This document shows positions 33,048 to 46,100 of a stretch of DNA of 64,000 nucleotides, in pieces. The first letter of the stretch is position 1. Every line of letters starts with the position of its first letter. The DNA lies in assembly GCA_949825045.1 (NCBI GenBank), contig OX463816.1:20781243-20845242 (forward strand), given 5' to 3'. This DNA is from Argyresthia goedartella (taxonomy: Eukaryota; Arthropoda; Insecta; Lepidoptera; Argyresthiidae). The notes beneath the pieces are model-generated. The model was not told the DNA's origin. It made no database searches and saw only the letters and a list, made by a program, of their open reading frames with translations. A program made the position numbers and the translations under genes.

Positions 33048-33820
33048 TTAAAACATGCAACCTCTGTCGGCGACAATTAGCTTGGGAGCTACGAATAATG
33101 AGATCGTATTAGTGAAGTGCCGTTTCAACTCATTCGCGTCTTGTCTGTACAAGGGATAAAGAAGACAGTACTTCGAAAAGGCATCAATTACGATGAGGAT
33201 GTATCGGTAACCAATGAGTCTCTGGGAGGGGCCAAAGTACGTCCATATGAATGGTCTCAAATGGGACGTCGGTTTTCTCATGCGTGAATGGGCTGCAATT
33301 TTTTTTGCGAGAAATGCACACAATACAGTGTGCGACATATTTTTGCACAAAACCCGTACCCGACCTTCACTGATGCTACGTCCGAGGTACTTGATTTCCG
33401 TCGCGAGAAAGGAACACTTTTTCAAGTTAATTGAGAATCCAGCATTTGTCAAAACTATGAGCATATTGCGCAGTAGAACGAACCCCTGGTCTACAGTCCT
33501 ACTCAGGATTAAAACGTCATCAATATAGACGAGAATTTCACCAGATTCAATAAACTTGCAAAGAGTTATTGCGATTATACGCTGATTAACTGGAGCATTT
33601 GTCAGGCCTTAGGGCATTTTCAAATATGCATAATAGTCGTGACGAAGCCTGTGAGAGGAATATAATCCTTTTCAATCGGAATCTGGTGAAAGCCAGTGGC
33701 CATGTCAAGGATGGTAAAATATTTGTTTTGGTCTAATCGGTCGATATGGTCGTCGATTCGCAGTAAAGCAAATCGATCCTTGACCGTCAGGTATTTCAAC
33801 TTTCGGTTGTCCACGCACAT
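33048..33820 (-). pseudogene. Gypsy pol fragment: RT joined to integrase by a deletion
   Basis: RT pieces include LDMATGFHQIPIE (33700s) and a YIDD catalytic motif at about 33530-33510. The frame containing INLKKCSFLATEIKYLGRSI then passes without a break in reading into RYILIVIDAFSKYCLLYPL and LIVADRGCMF of an integrase core. The intervening RNase H and zinc-binding part of integrase (normally several hundred residues) is missing. Stops occur at both ends. Confidence 0.8.
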
Positions 33821-34274
33821 ACGGTCTGCACCATCTTTTTTCTTTACAAGAAGAATGTACAGTGCTTACCGCAGTGCCAGATATGAAGTACTGCTTAAAT
33901 TCATTTATTATTATAAGTAGCTGTTGTAACTCATTATCGACCAGAGATGTATTGGTCGGAATCGTTAGAGCAGACTTTGACGAGACAGTTTCAACGGTGA
34001 TCACTCGACTACTGGGTTGGACAGATTTCCTCTCGAGCGTCTGGGAGTCACGCGTGCGCACGTACCAAACGCATTCCCTATTCAGCAAATCCGCACCAAC
34101 AATGATGGGAGCATTCATGAACTCGGAAGCCACAATAAATAAGTTAACTTCAAGAGTAAGACCATCAAACTTAATAGGTAACGTTACGTAAGAGGTGCTC
34201 TCAAGCTCCTGACTTCCCAAACCCTTCAATACTCGAAACGCCGGTTTGTGAGGACAGTTGAAATGTTTCAACAT
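33705..34274 (-). pseudogene. Gypsy protease region
   Basis: Contains TLPIKFDGLTLEVNLFIVA and APIIVGADLLNRECVWY, typical of the retropepsin-like domain just upstream of RT in gypsy elements. The catalytic D(S/T)G is not in this frame; frame continuity with gag is lost. Confidence 0.6.
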
Positions 34275-34548
34275 AGACGAATGTGCTTATGTGAGATTGT
34301 TGACCCGCTATCAAACAACACGTCTACAGGGACACCCTGAACAACGGCTACTACAACATCGCTATTGCGGGTAGTCTATTTTTCCCGACAAAAATCGACT
34401 CTGATCGTTGTTTGGCATAACAGGTATTAACCGTATGACCTACTTTCTTACATAAAGGATATTGCACAGGTTTAGTCGGAACAAAAGCCGGCTTTGGGTT
34501 TGAAACGGGGGGAGTTTGATTCATCCTAGGTTGTTTGTTGCATTCGAC

Positions 34549-34993
34549 CTATTTGTGACCCACTTGACCACAATTATAGCATTTCCCTTCTTCAAACCGT
34601 CGCTTTCGAGAATGACCCGATTGCGGGTGAACTTTATCCTTTCTTGAAGAACCACTTTGAGGTGTAGGCCGCGATCCATGTTTCGACAAGTTAGCTTTTA
34701 CGGAGATTGCGAAAAACTTGACCAATTCGTTGGATGACAGTTTAGCATTAGTGGCAGATGCTCGAATTTGCTCGAATTTCCCGCGAATCACAATAGCTGA
34801 CATTAGTCCCTCAGCGAGACCACGAACTATGCGTAGGCGAAGTAGTGAGCAACGAGCGTAATCGGCGTCGGTGTGGGGTAATTATCCGAGTTTGTATTTT
34901 GGGACATAATGGTTGGAACTTCTTTTTGAAGTTACTCCACGTTCGATCACTCGTCACCCACTCATTCAGCCATGTACGAGAATCCCCCTTCAA
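34549..34993 (-). pseudogene. Gypsy gag fragments with zinc knuckle
   Basis: 34993-34811 encodes WLNEWVTSDRTWSNFKKKF-like capsid sequence; 34803-34549 gives a basic linker and CYNCGQVGHK. A frameshift near 34805 separates them. More gag (an MDAMMARVKALEKQPNN coiled-coil-like piece) lies near 35440-35390. Confidence 0.65.
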
Positions 34994-35645
34994 ACAGATC
35001 CCGATTCGATAAAGGCATTCATGATCTGTCCAGTTATTGAGGTTTTTCGCCCGATCTACCTCCGCTCACCAATCCTCAATGTTATGTAATTTGGGGTCGA
35101 AATTCGAAATGTGGAAATGACCTCACTACCGTATTTATCGAACGAATAGCATCTATAATCCGGTCGGCTACTGTCGACTATGCGATTGCCACGCTAGGCG
35201 AACGTCCAACATCTTCCGTTCTACTCGCATGCATCTCGCGAGGTATTAGTGACGGCAGCTCTGGGGTTTCAGAGCGGTCGGCACCGCGCGCCTGTGATTC
35301 GGCTTGACTGGCAGATAGTGACGTAGCACGCTAGCTAAGGATGCGGTTGGCACCGAGTGTGCGAGGATGACGCATAAACATTGTTTGGTTGTTTTTCGAG
35401 GGCCTTTACTCGAGCCATCATTGCATCCATCTCGTGCCTCATGCTGTTATCTGGAGTGCGATCACGGTACCTAGCACGTTGACGATCCCTGTCCTTAACG
35501 CGAGGCTGTGACGACGTTCGTGATCCAATATGATACGCTTTGAATCCTTCATTAGAAACAGAACAGCCGAATGGACAGGACTTAGTCCTATCCCACTTCT
35601 GATTTTAGCAGATTCGAGCGAAATTACTTAAAAAAAGTCCTACAA

Positions 35646-36053
35646 TGTAATAAAACATTTATTACTTTTATAAACAAAAACTATTTCACAAATAAAATAA
35701 TAACTGACATCAATTCTACAAGAGTGATAAGAAATTACCTGACAATTAAAACACTCAAACACAAATAGAGAAAAATGGATGCGTCTTACCCCAGCAGCGG
35801 TCCGGAACAGAACATGGCGACGTTTTTTTTTTGGAGTGGAAGAAATGGATTTACCCATGCCCAGCAGTGCTATGTCGGAGTCCCTACACATTGAGCGGGC
35901 ATCGGCTCGTGTAGTATACGAACTAAAAACAACCTCTTTGTTGTATTGTATGATAGTTGTCGATAAAATAGATATAACTGTGAGCCATAGGGCGAACGCG
36001 TGGCGGGCACCGCCTTTTATACTGTCCGGCGCCAACGGGTATTTTTCCACACA
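35646..36053 (-). repeat. Candidate 5' LTR of the gypsy element (408 bp)
   Basis: On the minus strand it starts TGTGTGG and ends TTACA (TG...CA). It contains a TATA box in GACAGTATAAAAGGCGG (about 36025) and an AATAAA signal near the end (about 35658). It is directly followed by the gag leader. There is no second LTR to confirm the ends. Confidence 0.55.
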
Positions 36054-37000
36054 GCTATAGAATAATAATACTTAAATATTATATAAAATTTTATTAGAGA
36101 AGAACTCTCACGAAAAATATATAGAATATCTGTTATATTTATAACATAAAAACCTTTTTTCCTGATGCATTAAGTTTTATATTGAAATTCGCTGGAGGCG
36201 AAACCAGTTTTCTATATGAAACTGACATGCAAAAAAGGTTCAAACAATCAACAAATAAAAAAATGTGTATGTTTTATTTTATTTTAAAAGTTATTATTTG
36301 ACGAGTTAATTCATGTTTTTATATGATTTGTCTACACGCGGACCCGCGGGGCTCTGCGGGATGCGTTGGAACAAAAATTGGCTATAGTGGACTTAGCAAA
36401 CTTTGAATTAAATTGACTTTTTTTTCTTGATATAGCTTTAGTTAACCATTGTAAAGCCCACCTAAAGCTCCTGTTTGGATTTGACACTACAAACATTTTT
36501 TTTAATTTATTTTACAAAAATAATGTATGGAGCGCGTAATGTAATTTTGGAACTAATTATTCTTGTTTCTTGACATATTTAATATAACGGTCACTTGCTC
36601 ATTTAAAAACAAAACGATAAAAATTATGATTTTTTGCATAAAAGATCAGTTCTAATCACTAAATAATAATGTTTTAAAGTCATCTTTATTATCCAATATG
36701 TATTCAATCATGAAGTAGCGTAAGTTCGGGTAACTTTGACCCTTGGGTGTAACTTGGGCCTGAGCTGGGAAACTGTTTAAACTCCCTGCTATGCTGATCT
36801 AGGGGAGGCAAGTGCTAAGACTATCGATTATAACGCAAACTGTATCATGGGTCATGGGTGTGGATGTTAAACCTCTACAAAGCCTGGGCCAAAGTTGCCG
36901 TGATTTTTATATTATTCAGGATCAAAATGTATAGAGATCGTGTCAAAAAAGCCAAAACCGTGGGAAGTCAGCCTGCTCCATCCAACGCGTTGCGAGTTAC
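36054..37000. other. AT-rich intergenic DNA
   Basis: Nothing recognised except a short CGCGGACCCGCGGGGCTCTG stretch at 36338-36360. Confidence 0.4.
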
Positions 37001-37329
37001 GACGGGTATTTGTGTCAGTTGACGGTTTTTTTCTCGTAACTTGGTCAACTATCGACAAATAGTAAACTTTAGCGTACTGCGTACTGTATGACGCGGTAGT
37101 TGATCAACTACCGATTAAAACCGTTTAGTAGTAAACTGGTTTAAACTTGAATTGCATACGAAATACCAGGGCAAACACTGCGGTTGCTTAGGTGAAGACT
37201 AGAGGGGGCGAGCGCAGCGAAGCGTAAATTCTAAACCCTGTCGGTCTAGTTTACTATCTGACAATAGGTGATGAACTACCGCGTTAGTTGATTAACTGAC
37301 GGTTTTGTCTATCTTCCGGTAACATATAC
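37001..37329 (-). mobile_element. Modular MITE, copy a (GTTGATCAACT arms)
   Basis: Reverse orientation of 41481-41820 with the same arms (TTACCGGAAGATAG end, GTTAGTTGATTAACTGACGG, TAGTTGATCAACTACCG) and the core part GCGAGCGCAGCGAAGCGT, TTGCTTAGGTGAAG and AATACCAGGGCAAA. The outer left end is degraded. Confidence 0.75.
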
Positions 37330-37830
37330 TTATAATGATCAAGGCAGTTTTTCACAACTTAATGGCGAAGTGAAAAGTTATCTGAAACGCATTATATTAT
37401 CCATCATGTCGTAGTGGGTACAGTGGCCGAGCTTATAAGAAAAATTGTACCTATACAGCTGGCTGGAGAGAGTATATTATAGTACTGTGGTTATTATTAT
37501 TGCTAATCTGAAAACGGTAATGATATCAAGTTTGACTTATAATAATGACCATCTACCTCCATATTAGTTAATAGGTCGATCATAGAAAATTACGTCAAAT
37601 TCGGTCACTATTCTATATTATATCGATAGAAAGTAGAACAATGCATTATACAAAAAAGTTCAAGTACAGTTGATTAGGAAATAAATAATGGCGACTGGTT
37701 TATACAATCGACGGAAAATGTGAAATCTTAGCGATTCTAATTCTTGAGGCCATAGTGCTTGTGGCTCTTTGACTTTGATAGTAAACACACACATAAAACA
37801 TTTTTATATATTTTTGTCATCTGTGAATAT
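37330..37830. other. AT-rich intergenic DNA
   Basis: No gene or recognised repeat. Confidence 0.4.
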
Positions 37831-38338
37831 GAACATTTATATACAGGCACATACAATGCTTCTGACCCTACACTAGGATACCATGTAATTTTGAAATTAC
37901 CATTTGATTAATTTAAAAAGCTTGTTAAAGCGACTTTGTCGAAAAAGAGATATTACAATGTTCAAGATTACTTAAATGACGGGACTGTATGGGGTAAATC
38001 CAGCTCAACACAGACCTTGCTGTTAATAATTTTGTAATTATTTATTCATGCTTATTAATCATAATACATATATTTTTTTTTTCATATTTGTATTAGTTAA
38101 GCACAACCAATTTTTAAAAGAATTCTAAAAATCAATCTGTGGGAGTTTCTAAGCCCTTCTCTCCCACAGTGGTCCAATGTAGAGAAGAGGCAAAAAATGT
38201 CGTTTGCTAAGTATATGTAAATATCTACAGCAATAAAGTACTTTGACTTTGACTTTGTGGCGTGAGAAACAGAAACAGCGACATCAAACACATATAAAAC
38301 TCCAAGAACTGGGGATTTTTTTATTTTTTCTGCACAGC
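37831..38338 (-). mobile_element. SINE copy (family 1), split by a ~370-bp insert
   Basis: The left half AACATTTATATACAGGCACA / TGCTTCTGACCCTACACTAG ends about 37887. The right half resumes at 38262 (GCGTGAGAAACAGAAACAGC, CTCCAAGAACTGGGGATTTT). Compare the continuous copy at 9456. Confidence 0.65.
38167..38256 (+). repeat. Short retro-repeat with TTTGAC tail, copy 2
   Basis: Same sequence as 16251-16342, ending AATAAAGTACTTTGACTTTG. It forms the right part of the insert in the SINE above. Confidence 0.75.
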
Positions 38339-38510
38339 CTACTATTGCTGAGTGAATGTCACGTCTTTTAGCATTGGGGGTGGCCACAGGCTGGCAGAGG
38401 CATAGTTGTGCCAGTGGTTCAACAGGTACTCCATTTTGAGTCAGGGGGCTAGCACATCGGCTCAGCAAAGTTCCTGCTGAGCTAATCCGATTTTCGCGAC
38501 TTGCATCCAT
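38339..38510. other. Unassigned sequence
   Basis: GC-balanced stretch with a minus frame lacking recognisable motifs, between a SINE and repeat A. Confidence 0.3.
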
Positions 38511-38735
38511 AAGTTTGTATGTGGTATTTTTGTATGGGAGCCGCCTTAAATATTTATTTTATCCTGTTTTTTAGTATTTGTTGTTATAGCGGCAACAGAA
38601 ATACATAATCTGTGAAAATTTCAACTCTCTAGCTAGCTAGGTTCTTGAGATACAGACGGACGGACGGACGGACGGACAGCGAAGTCTTAGTAATAGGGTC
38701 CCGTTTGGAACCCTTCGGGTACGGAACCCTAAAAA
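38511..38735 (+). repeat. Repeat A, 5'-truncated copy
   Basis: Starts at GCATCCATAAGTTTGTATGT, lacks the CCGGTCAAGTG head, and keeps TTTTTTAGTATTTGTTGTTA, the GGAC run and the terminal GGGTACGGAACCCTAAAAAT. 5' truncation suggests a retro-type origin or later deletion. Confidence 0.85.
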
Positions 38736-40008
38736 TGAGCAAAGTCGTGAAAGCATAAGGGTAATAAGTTTATACCCATGATTACATGGAAAAAATCATA
38801 ACGATCATCTGAGGTCCTGACCTGACGCGGCTTTTATTTCGACTGACACTCTGACTGATACTAAAATTAAATATATGCTGGGTAGGGGCAAGCGCTAGCT
38901 TTAGTTATTGAGCATACTTGAACAATACTTCAGTAGTTTATTGGATTCGACCATCAATCGGTTTGTTCAAAATAAAATTTGTGATTTTTCTCCGAAATCG
39001 TAACGGATTCGCAAAAACATGAATAAACAATTAGCAATGTTTGCTGAGAATCCATACTCGATATTTGAGTTTGTACCTATTATCATCTGATATTAGAGTG
39101 TGTTTTGACCGTACATAACGCAAGATAAATAAATCAAACGTGTAAGGTACATGTTTATGTTCTTCGTGCACGTTTCTTGAAATATGTAGGTAGTAAGTTC
39201 AAATCATTATATATGATTTATGTATAGTAGTTCTGTCGGGCGATAAACCAATCTTGTTCTGATTAACTTAAAATCAACATCTTGCTTCTTGGCTCCTAAA
39301 ATGTTGCTGCAAGTGGATATGGGATCATTATGTAATCTTACAGCTGTACCTGTCCCACTTTGGGAACACAACGTATTTATGTATGTTTACAATAATTCAG
39401 GTTTTCTCTCAATCCCGGACTACCTCAGCAGCTCAGCAGTGGAAGTTTCCACTCGCCACCAAGCTCGCGAGTTTCACTTGCCATGTGCGCCTGCGCCTGC
39501 GCTTGCCAAACAAGTCATGATTATTCAAGACTGTCTCATTAGAAAACTTGGCGCGTGATTGGCTGCTGCGCTGATCTTGGATTCAATTTGTATCAGGATT
39601 CAGGATTCCTTAAATTTTTAAATACAAATAAGTAGGTAGGCAGGTAGTTATTTGATGGTGTGGCTGCTACATCAATAGACGCTTTTAGAGGACAGGCAAG
39701 TTTCCTTTACACCCTCTCTAGCCGAGCCGCGGTTTTTTTTACAAAGATACCAACACCAGCAAAAAGTTCGAAATTCCCGACGTTTAACGCCACTACATCT
39801 AATGGTTATGCTTTTACTGTCTCGCTCAGTAGAGTGCGTAAAGGAGTACCTTTCTACCTACATACCTCGCTGTTCGCGTCAAATAAAAAAATACGGTAAA
39901 AATACGATCCGAGCTAACCGAAATACTTAAATAAATAATCACTTACGAGCTTACGACAGTACCTACCTGTCAACGGAGCCTACCTGTCTGGCTGCTTTGT
40001 CGAAGCGC
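38736..40008. other. Upstream region of the transporter gene
   Basis: No exon supported. 39450-39500 is locally GC-rich (CCTGCGCCTGCGCTTGCC) and could be regulatory. Plus-strand frames at 39289 and 39660 lack recognisable content. Confidence 0.35.
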
Positions 40009-40042
40009 TATATAGAGGAGGGCATGCGTGCGCGCAGACTTG
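40009..40042 (+). promoter_or_regulatory. Candidate core promoter (TATA box) of the transporter gene
   Basis: GCTATATAGAGG has its TATATA at 40009-40014. About 28 bp downstream is GCAGACTTG, a weak initiator-like site at 40034-40042. The following leader is GC-rich and the proposed start codon is at 40184. Position relative to exon 1 is right for a promoter; no transcript evidence is available. Confidence 0.4.
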
Positions 40043-40183
40043 TCAATCGTCTACCCGCGCCCGCGCTACGCCTGTCGCGGGGATTTGGAAAAACGCTACA
40101 CTTCGGTGAATGACTGAAAAGTTTTGGAAACCTTTAAAAACAAGTTGCTCTTTGATGACAATTTTAGTGCAAATCCTGACAAA

Positions 40184-43100
40184 ATGTTGGCCGGTTGGAA
40201 GCTTTATTTTTCGTACTGTGAGTAGTTTTCCTGTGTATCTATGTTTAGATTATAGGTAGTTACCTGCTTCTAGCTTGATTCAAGGATAGTTTAGGGATGA
40301 ATCAACCAATTAAATCTAACGATTTCAAAATTTTTATATCACCAGAATTTACTTATGTATATACTATGATCAGTTAACCTCTCGGTACCCTGGTAACGTA
40401 TATATAATTAGCCTGACGTTATAGGTTTTGAATACGGTATTTGACAAGGTAGTCCAATTAATCTAGAAACGTGTCTCAAGCTGAACCTATTTCAACAAAA
40501 ACGTTTGACATTTACAAAATAGTATATTTCAGGCAGTTGTATTTTATAAACTCACTTTTGTGTTAAAAAGATAGCATTTGACTATGACGTCACATGCAAG
40601 TACTTCATAGAACTATTGTAAAAAAAATACCTATTTGACAGTTCTTAAAAAGTATCTATTTTGACTAGTAGTCAATCACCGAACTTTATAACTATGGCAT
40701 GAGGTTCAAACCGCGATGCCTTATACATAACCAGGTCCAGGTCTTGAAGGGTTAAGATTGTCCAAAAAAAAATTGTAACACTTATGTTACATTTTTTTTC
40801 TGGACATTTATTGCTAATCTCAAGAGTAGGTAAGGTATCTTCAATGCCGTATTTTCAGCAGATACGCATGTCTTTGCGAGAATTGTAAAAATAAATAAAC
40901 GAAGAACAAAACGAGGGTAAAAGAGCACTTCCTCTCTCTTTCATTATAGTAGTTATAGTATTTATACTATTACTATATGTACAGGTTTATGTATTTATTG
41001 GTTCTTATTTTATTTTCCATATTTTATAGATATTTAATTTATTTATTTATTATTTTTATAGATAAGTTATTACTAGATACTATGCACTGCCTACCCTTTC
41101 AAAGTAAATTTTCCTATCATGCCTTGGTCTGCTGGAAGAAATCTCTTTTTAGAGATAAGCTCGCCTTTGTACAAATGTTTTCCACAAATGTAACTTTTTA
41201 TTTATCTTTGTGCAATAAACAATTATGAATTATGAATAGTAATTTCCCTAAAAAGTATCCACTACATTTTCCTTATTTGCTAAATCATTTTTGGTGGTTG
41301 GAAAGGCCAGCTTGTAATCTGAATACCTACGTATGACAGTAAAATAAAGTGCCACTCAAATCTGAGGTCAAGAGGAGCTGCTTATGATGTTCTCTTTGAT
41401 AAATGATAAGATGGAATAGTAATAATTCAGTTTAAGTGGGTACCTATCCTATATCTCAGAAATTCAGGGCCAGAATATGTATATGTCGCCGGAAGATAGT
41501 CAAAACCGTTAGTTGATAAACTAATGCGATAGTTGATCAACTATCGAAAGATAGTAAACCAGACCGACAGGGTTTAGAATTTACGTTTCTTTAGTTCTTA
41601 CATGTTAACCTAACACAAAAATTGCCCTGGTATTTCGTTTGCAATTCAAGTTTAAACCAGTTTACTATTTAACGGTTTTAACCGTTAATTGATCAGATAA
41701 CGCGTCATATAGTAAGCAGTATGCTACAGTTTACTATCTGTCGAAAGTTGACCAACTAACGAGAAAAAATTCGTTAGTTTATCAACTAACGGTTTTGATA
41801 TCTATCTTACGGTGACATATTATATTTGTATAACAAAGTCGAACGCGATAAAGACATTCATTTTTAGTACATTAAAAACACAGAATAGTTCTTAAAAACA
41901 ATTATGTAGCTTAGATTATGTAAGTGTACCTGTACCACACGCTATGTGAAACCCTGTGTTAGGCTGTGTTGTGGGGAGAAAAGTTATTATTATTATTGTT
42001 CAAAATAATGTCTTATTACAACTGTTACGCGTATATCTGTAATGGATATCAGGGCAGGCGTTTGCGCAAATCTGTGGCAGCTCTGTTACCCCCGTATGTG
42101 AAAACGTGCAAAACGTAGGTAAATCTAGAGGCTGTTGTGCACATACGTAATATAAGTTGGAAGGCGGATGTTGAGTTCATAAAATAATATCAAAGGCTTG
42201 ATACATTGTCAGCATTCAAACTTTGGCGTTCTGTTTGCAATCCTCTACACCTTGGCCATGTAATTCCGCTTTTGACCCTTAATTTGGCAGGATAACAATA
42301 GTGGTGGGTTAGGCCGTTGGGGTAAATATATTATGTTAGTAGGTGTGAAATATAATAGAAAATATTTGAAAAATCTCGCTTGTAATCTCTCGGTTTTCCG
42401 AAAAAACACTGTAAGCTATACTTTAGAAAATCCCTTCAGGGATATAAAATGAAATATGAACTTATTCAATGTATTTTTTTTTATTTTATATATATAAGCG
42501 TATTATAATTCAAGATAACAATAATTTTATGGTAAACATTATCGTATGACCTGGTATCAACGATTTAATGCCGCATACTTAACAACTTTTTGGTCAGTAG
42601 ATTACAGATTTTTGCGTCTTGTAGAAATAAATGAAAACAATAATTAAACGAAACCCTTGCACCAAAACATAGCTGGCTTTCTATATTTACTTTTTTTACG
42701 CAGTTGATGCGTAATCCTTCCTTTGCAGCCTCGATCGATACATCGTCTACTATAAATTGGAGATTTTCAGATGTACTGGCTAGTAGACAAAGAGCTTCAC
42801 AGTCTTTGTCTTCCACGACGTTTTTTTATGTCCACGGAATACCTCTACGACCGTTATCAGCATATCAAGTCTACGCGTTACGTCATTGTTAATCAAGAAA
42901 TGCAGCTGTGACAGCAAGTGTCACCATTGAAATATGTAAATCATGCTTTACAAATAATTGCTTTTTAAGTTCTCTTAACGATAGATTTTGCAAATTTTAC
43001 TTTACGTTGTGTTTAGAACCTGTTGTGATGATATCCAGTAAAAAAAATGCTAGAAAAAAAATGGCGTTAAGTGTCCTCGAAACAGTAACAAGTAATATTT

Positions 43101-46100
43101 GCTACAAAATTAATCCTGAAAAAAGTTTTTTTTTCTCTATTATCCTCAGACCTTGTTGCCTTGTCTCCAATTTTGCTCGCTAATATCACTTGTAGTGTAA
43201 TTACAGGGTTAAATATTTTTTCTAACATAAAGTAGTATTGAAGGATGTTTGGTAAGACTAAAATGTATAATGTAAGATCATATGTCAAAAAAAATTGCCG
43301 CCAGATTTTGTTGATTGGATAGTAAAGTATGCTTTACGTAATCGAATTAAAGGTTAAAAACATTCATGTTCACTAGAAAGGATGTGTTATCAAAATTAAT
43401 ATACTTTATTGCAGGGTAAATAATGGGTAAAATACATCAACACTTATGCGCAAAGGCGAGCTTATCTCTAAAGATTGATTTCTTCCACCAAACTTAGGCA
43501 GGATAGGACAGTCTATTGCTAGTAAGGGCAGTCTGGTGCACAATAAATTTAATTACCTACTAACATATAAAATACAATAAGAGTAATAAAACACATTTTA
43601 ACACATACATATATCAACGTATAATATATAAGTGTTAACAAAATACTTACATAGGTACTTAAACTTAATACGGAAGAGATGCAGTTTCAATCTGTTCTTT
43701 AAAATGAAAATAAGGGATATTCCATCACCCTTATGCGCAGGGAAGTGCGTGCCCCAGTCGGATTGCCCTTAACCTGAACGTGTGTTCGTAAGCAACAGTG
43801 TTGTGCTGAGGAATCGAGAAAAGAAACACCGTGTGTTCTGTCTGTTCATTTTATGTGAGTAAATACTACCATTTTTAAGAATTAGATTTCAAATGTGGCA
43901 GCGGAAACTGTTGTATTATGATTATGTAGTGTTAGGAATGCGAGTAATGCCAATCTAATCTGTGATGATGTTTAATTACTCTTCACATTGCAACAAATCC
44001 TTTTTTGTAGAGTCAAGTAGTCACGTGATGCAGATGGAACATTTCCGTAGGTACTCGAACTAACAAACGTGCCGTTACCTAATTAATCGTTAAACCTATG
44101 TATGTCAATGGCTTACGTTTAAACGATCACCAAAAGCGCACCTATTTTACTACCAATAAATTCGAAACGACCGCCAGAATAAGTAAACGATCACCAACTT
44201 GTGTTTGGATAAATGATCACCAAATTTCTTTTTATGCCTTGTGTACATAAGTTTATGTTTTAAGTGTTTTTGGTTGTTACATGTTCAACCTAAAACGAAG
44301 GATAAACTTCACCTAAGCTACCGCAGTATTTTGCCCTGATATTTTCTGCAACTTTTGGTGATCATTTACCCATTTTGGGTAGCACTTACCCATTTTAGGT
44401 AGGAAAAAAATATTTTTGTGGTCATCTAAATTGTTCTCTATGTCAAAATATTATAATCAGATCAAAACTAACTAGTCTATTAATCGATTCAACACTGTTT
44501 ACACTTGCGGTAATTGATTTTTAATAGTCTCTCAGATTATCTAATTAATTATGAGTTCACGCGCTGTAATGTCTCAAAGGCGAAATCCCGACATTTCCAT
44601 TAGATTTCTGAAAATCGCAATACCGACCTACACAGGTAGGTCCCTAGTCCCTTCCTAAGTACGCTGTTAGATAAGCAATGCATTGGTGTCTTTGTATTCC
44701 AGTAATACTGTAGGATTTCGGGAATGTCGGTCTTATTTTAATTGTCTAAATAACTAAACCATAGAGTTACTTTATATGTATGTGTATCTAAACTAACTGT
44801 TCTTGTTATTATTACACTGACATTACCGTCAAAATGCAGTTAGGTACAACAAGGTAGGTATCATCATTAATGATTTACGTCAACGCGTAAAGAAAGTATT
44901 TCAATAGGTATAACATTTATGTGTGAAAATCTATAAAAAGTAAGCTAGAGCCCTGCATTACAGCCCTCAGCGGAAGCTTAGAGTAGCGTTATTTTCCGAA
45001 GAAACAATACCTACTTGCTCATGTAAATGTTTTAATAACTATCTGGTCTACATCAGCAAAGTTTCATCAATATCCGATATCCTCGCGGCACCATCACCTG
45101 TGTGAATCACGGAGAAACGGCGGTCGAGCCTCCAACCAGCCGTCCGACAACATGCTAGTCAACTTAAAGCCTGAATTAACTGCTCACTTGCTATTAGCGA
45201 CGACGCGGCAACACGTGTTAACTTTACATAGTACGTGCCTGTCATTTGTAAGCAATTTGCTAGGGATGTGGATGGACGCCGGACGGGTGAAGGTTTCTTG
45301 GAATCCTCAATATATTTAGGTACCGTAATGGAGAATACATTATTTCAGACTCAGATTTTTATGATAACTAAAACGTAACGAAGTCGATTATAATTACAAG
45401 TATAACGAGTACTTATTCTTCCCAGCTCACGTATGCTGAAGATATCCTATACTCACTTAGTTTTTACGGATGCTTCACATGTAATTTGAAGAAGTAGATG
45501 AAATGTCTCAACTCAATAGCTAATTGAAGATGACTTGAAAACATTAACGGAGAAATAACCGCTCTCAGTCAACATCCAACTTTTTGACCAAAACTTTCTC
45601 ATCTTCTGTTCCCAGCAATCAGGTATTCTCGGAATCAATTTCGATGTCGGGTTCGATAAACTTTAAAATTGCTGCGCAGCACTAACCAGCTGACCACGCC
45701 AGAACGTCTGCGGAGACAGGTTCGAAGGACCACCATCATTGGTTACTTGCCACGCAATTATCGTACAGAAGGAATGCGGGCCCGCACGTCAGTTCAATAG
45801 AAATCAGCCGGGCAAAAACTGGGTGTTCTAATGAGTTTCTCAATTCCAGTTCCTCACCCGATTCGGTGATGGCATGTCAGTGGTCTGTCTTGACATTTTT
45901 AAATGGCTAGTATTTAATCGCACATCAAAAATACTGATTTGCACAGCAAAAAAGGATGCGCAACAACACTTATTATGTTTTAAATATTTTATGTGTACTC
46001 AAGTTTATGTTTTAAGTATTTTTTGTTGTTCTTACATGTTCAACCTAACATGGAGGATAAAGAGGGCTTAGCTTCGCTCACCCCCTTTACCCTTCACCTA

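Larger units (their letters stand above)
33040..36053 (-). mobile_element. Truncated, internally deleted Ty3/gypsy retrotransposon
   Basis: Minus-strand order from right to left: 5' LTR (36053-35646), gag region (~35500-34550, with a Cys2HisCys zinc knuckle starting CYNCGQVGHK at 34578-34549), protease (~34270-34000), reverse transcriptase (33820-33400), then part of the integrase core (33300-33048). That order (gag-PR-RT-IN) is Ty3/gypsy. RNase H and the start of integrase are deleted, the 3' LTR is absent and the frames are broken, so it is inactive. Confidence 0.8.

Noticed and set aside
39289..39558. 89-codon plus-strand frame
   Set aside because: No domain and no splice support; it lies in the presumed upstream region of the transporter.
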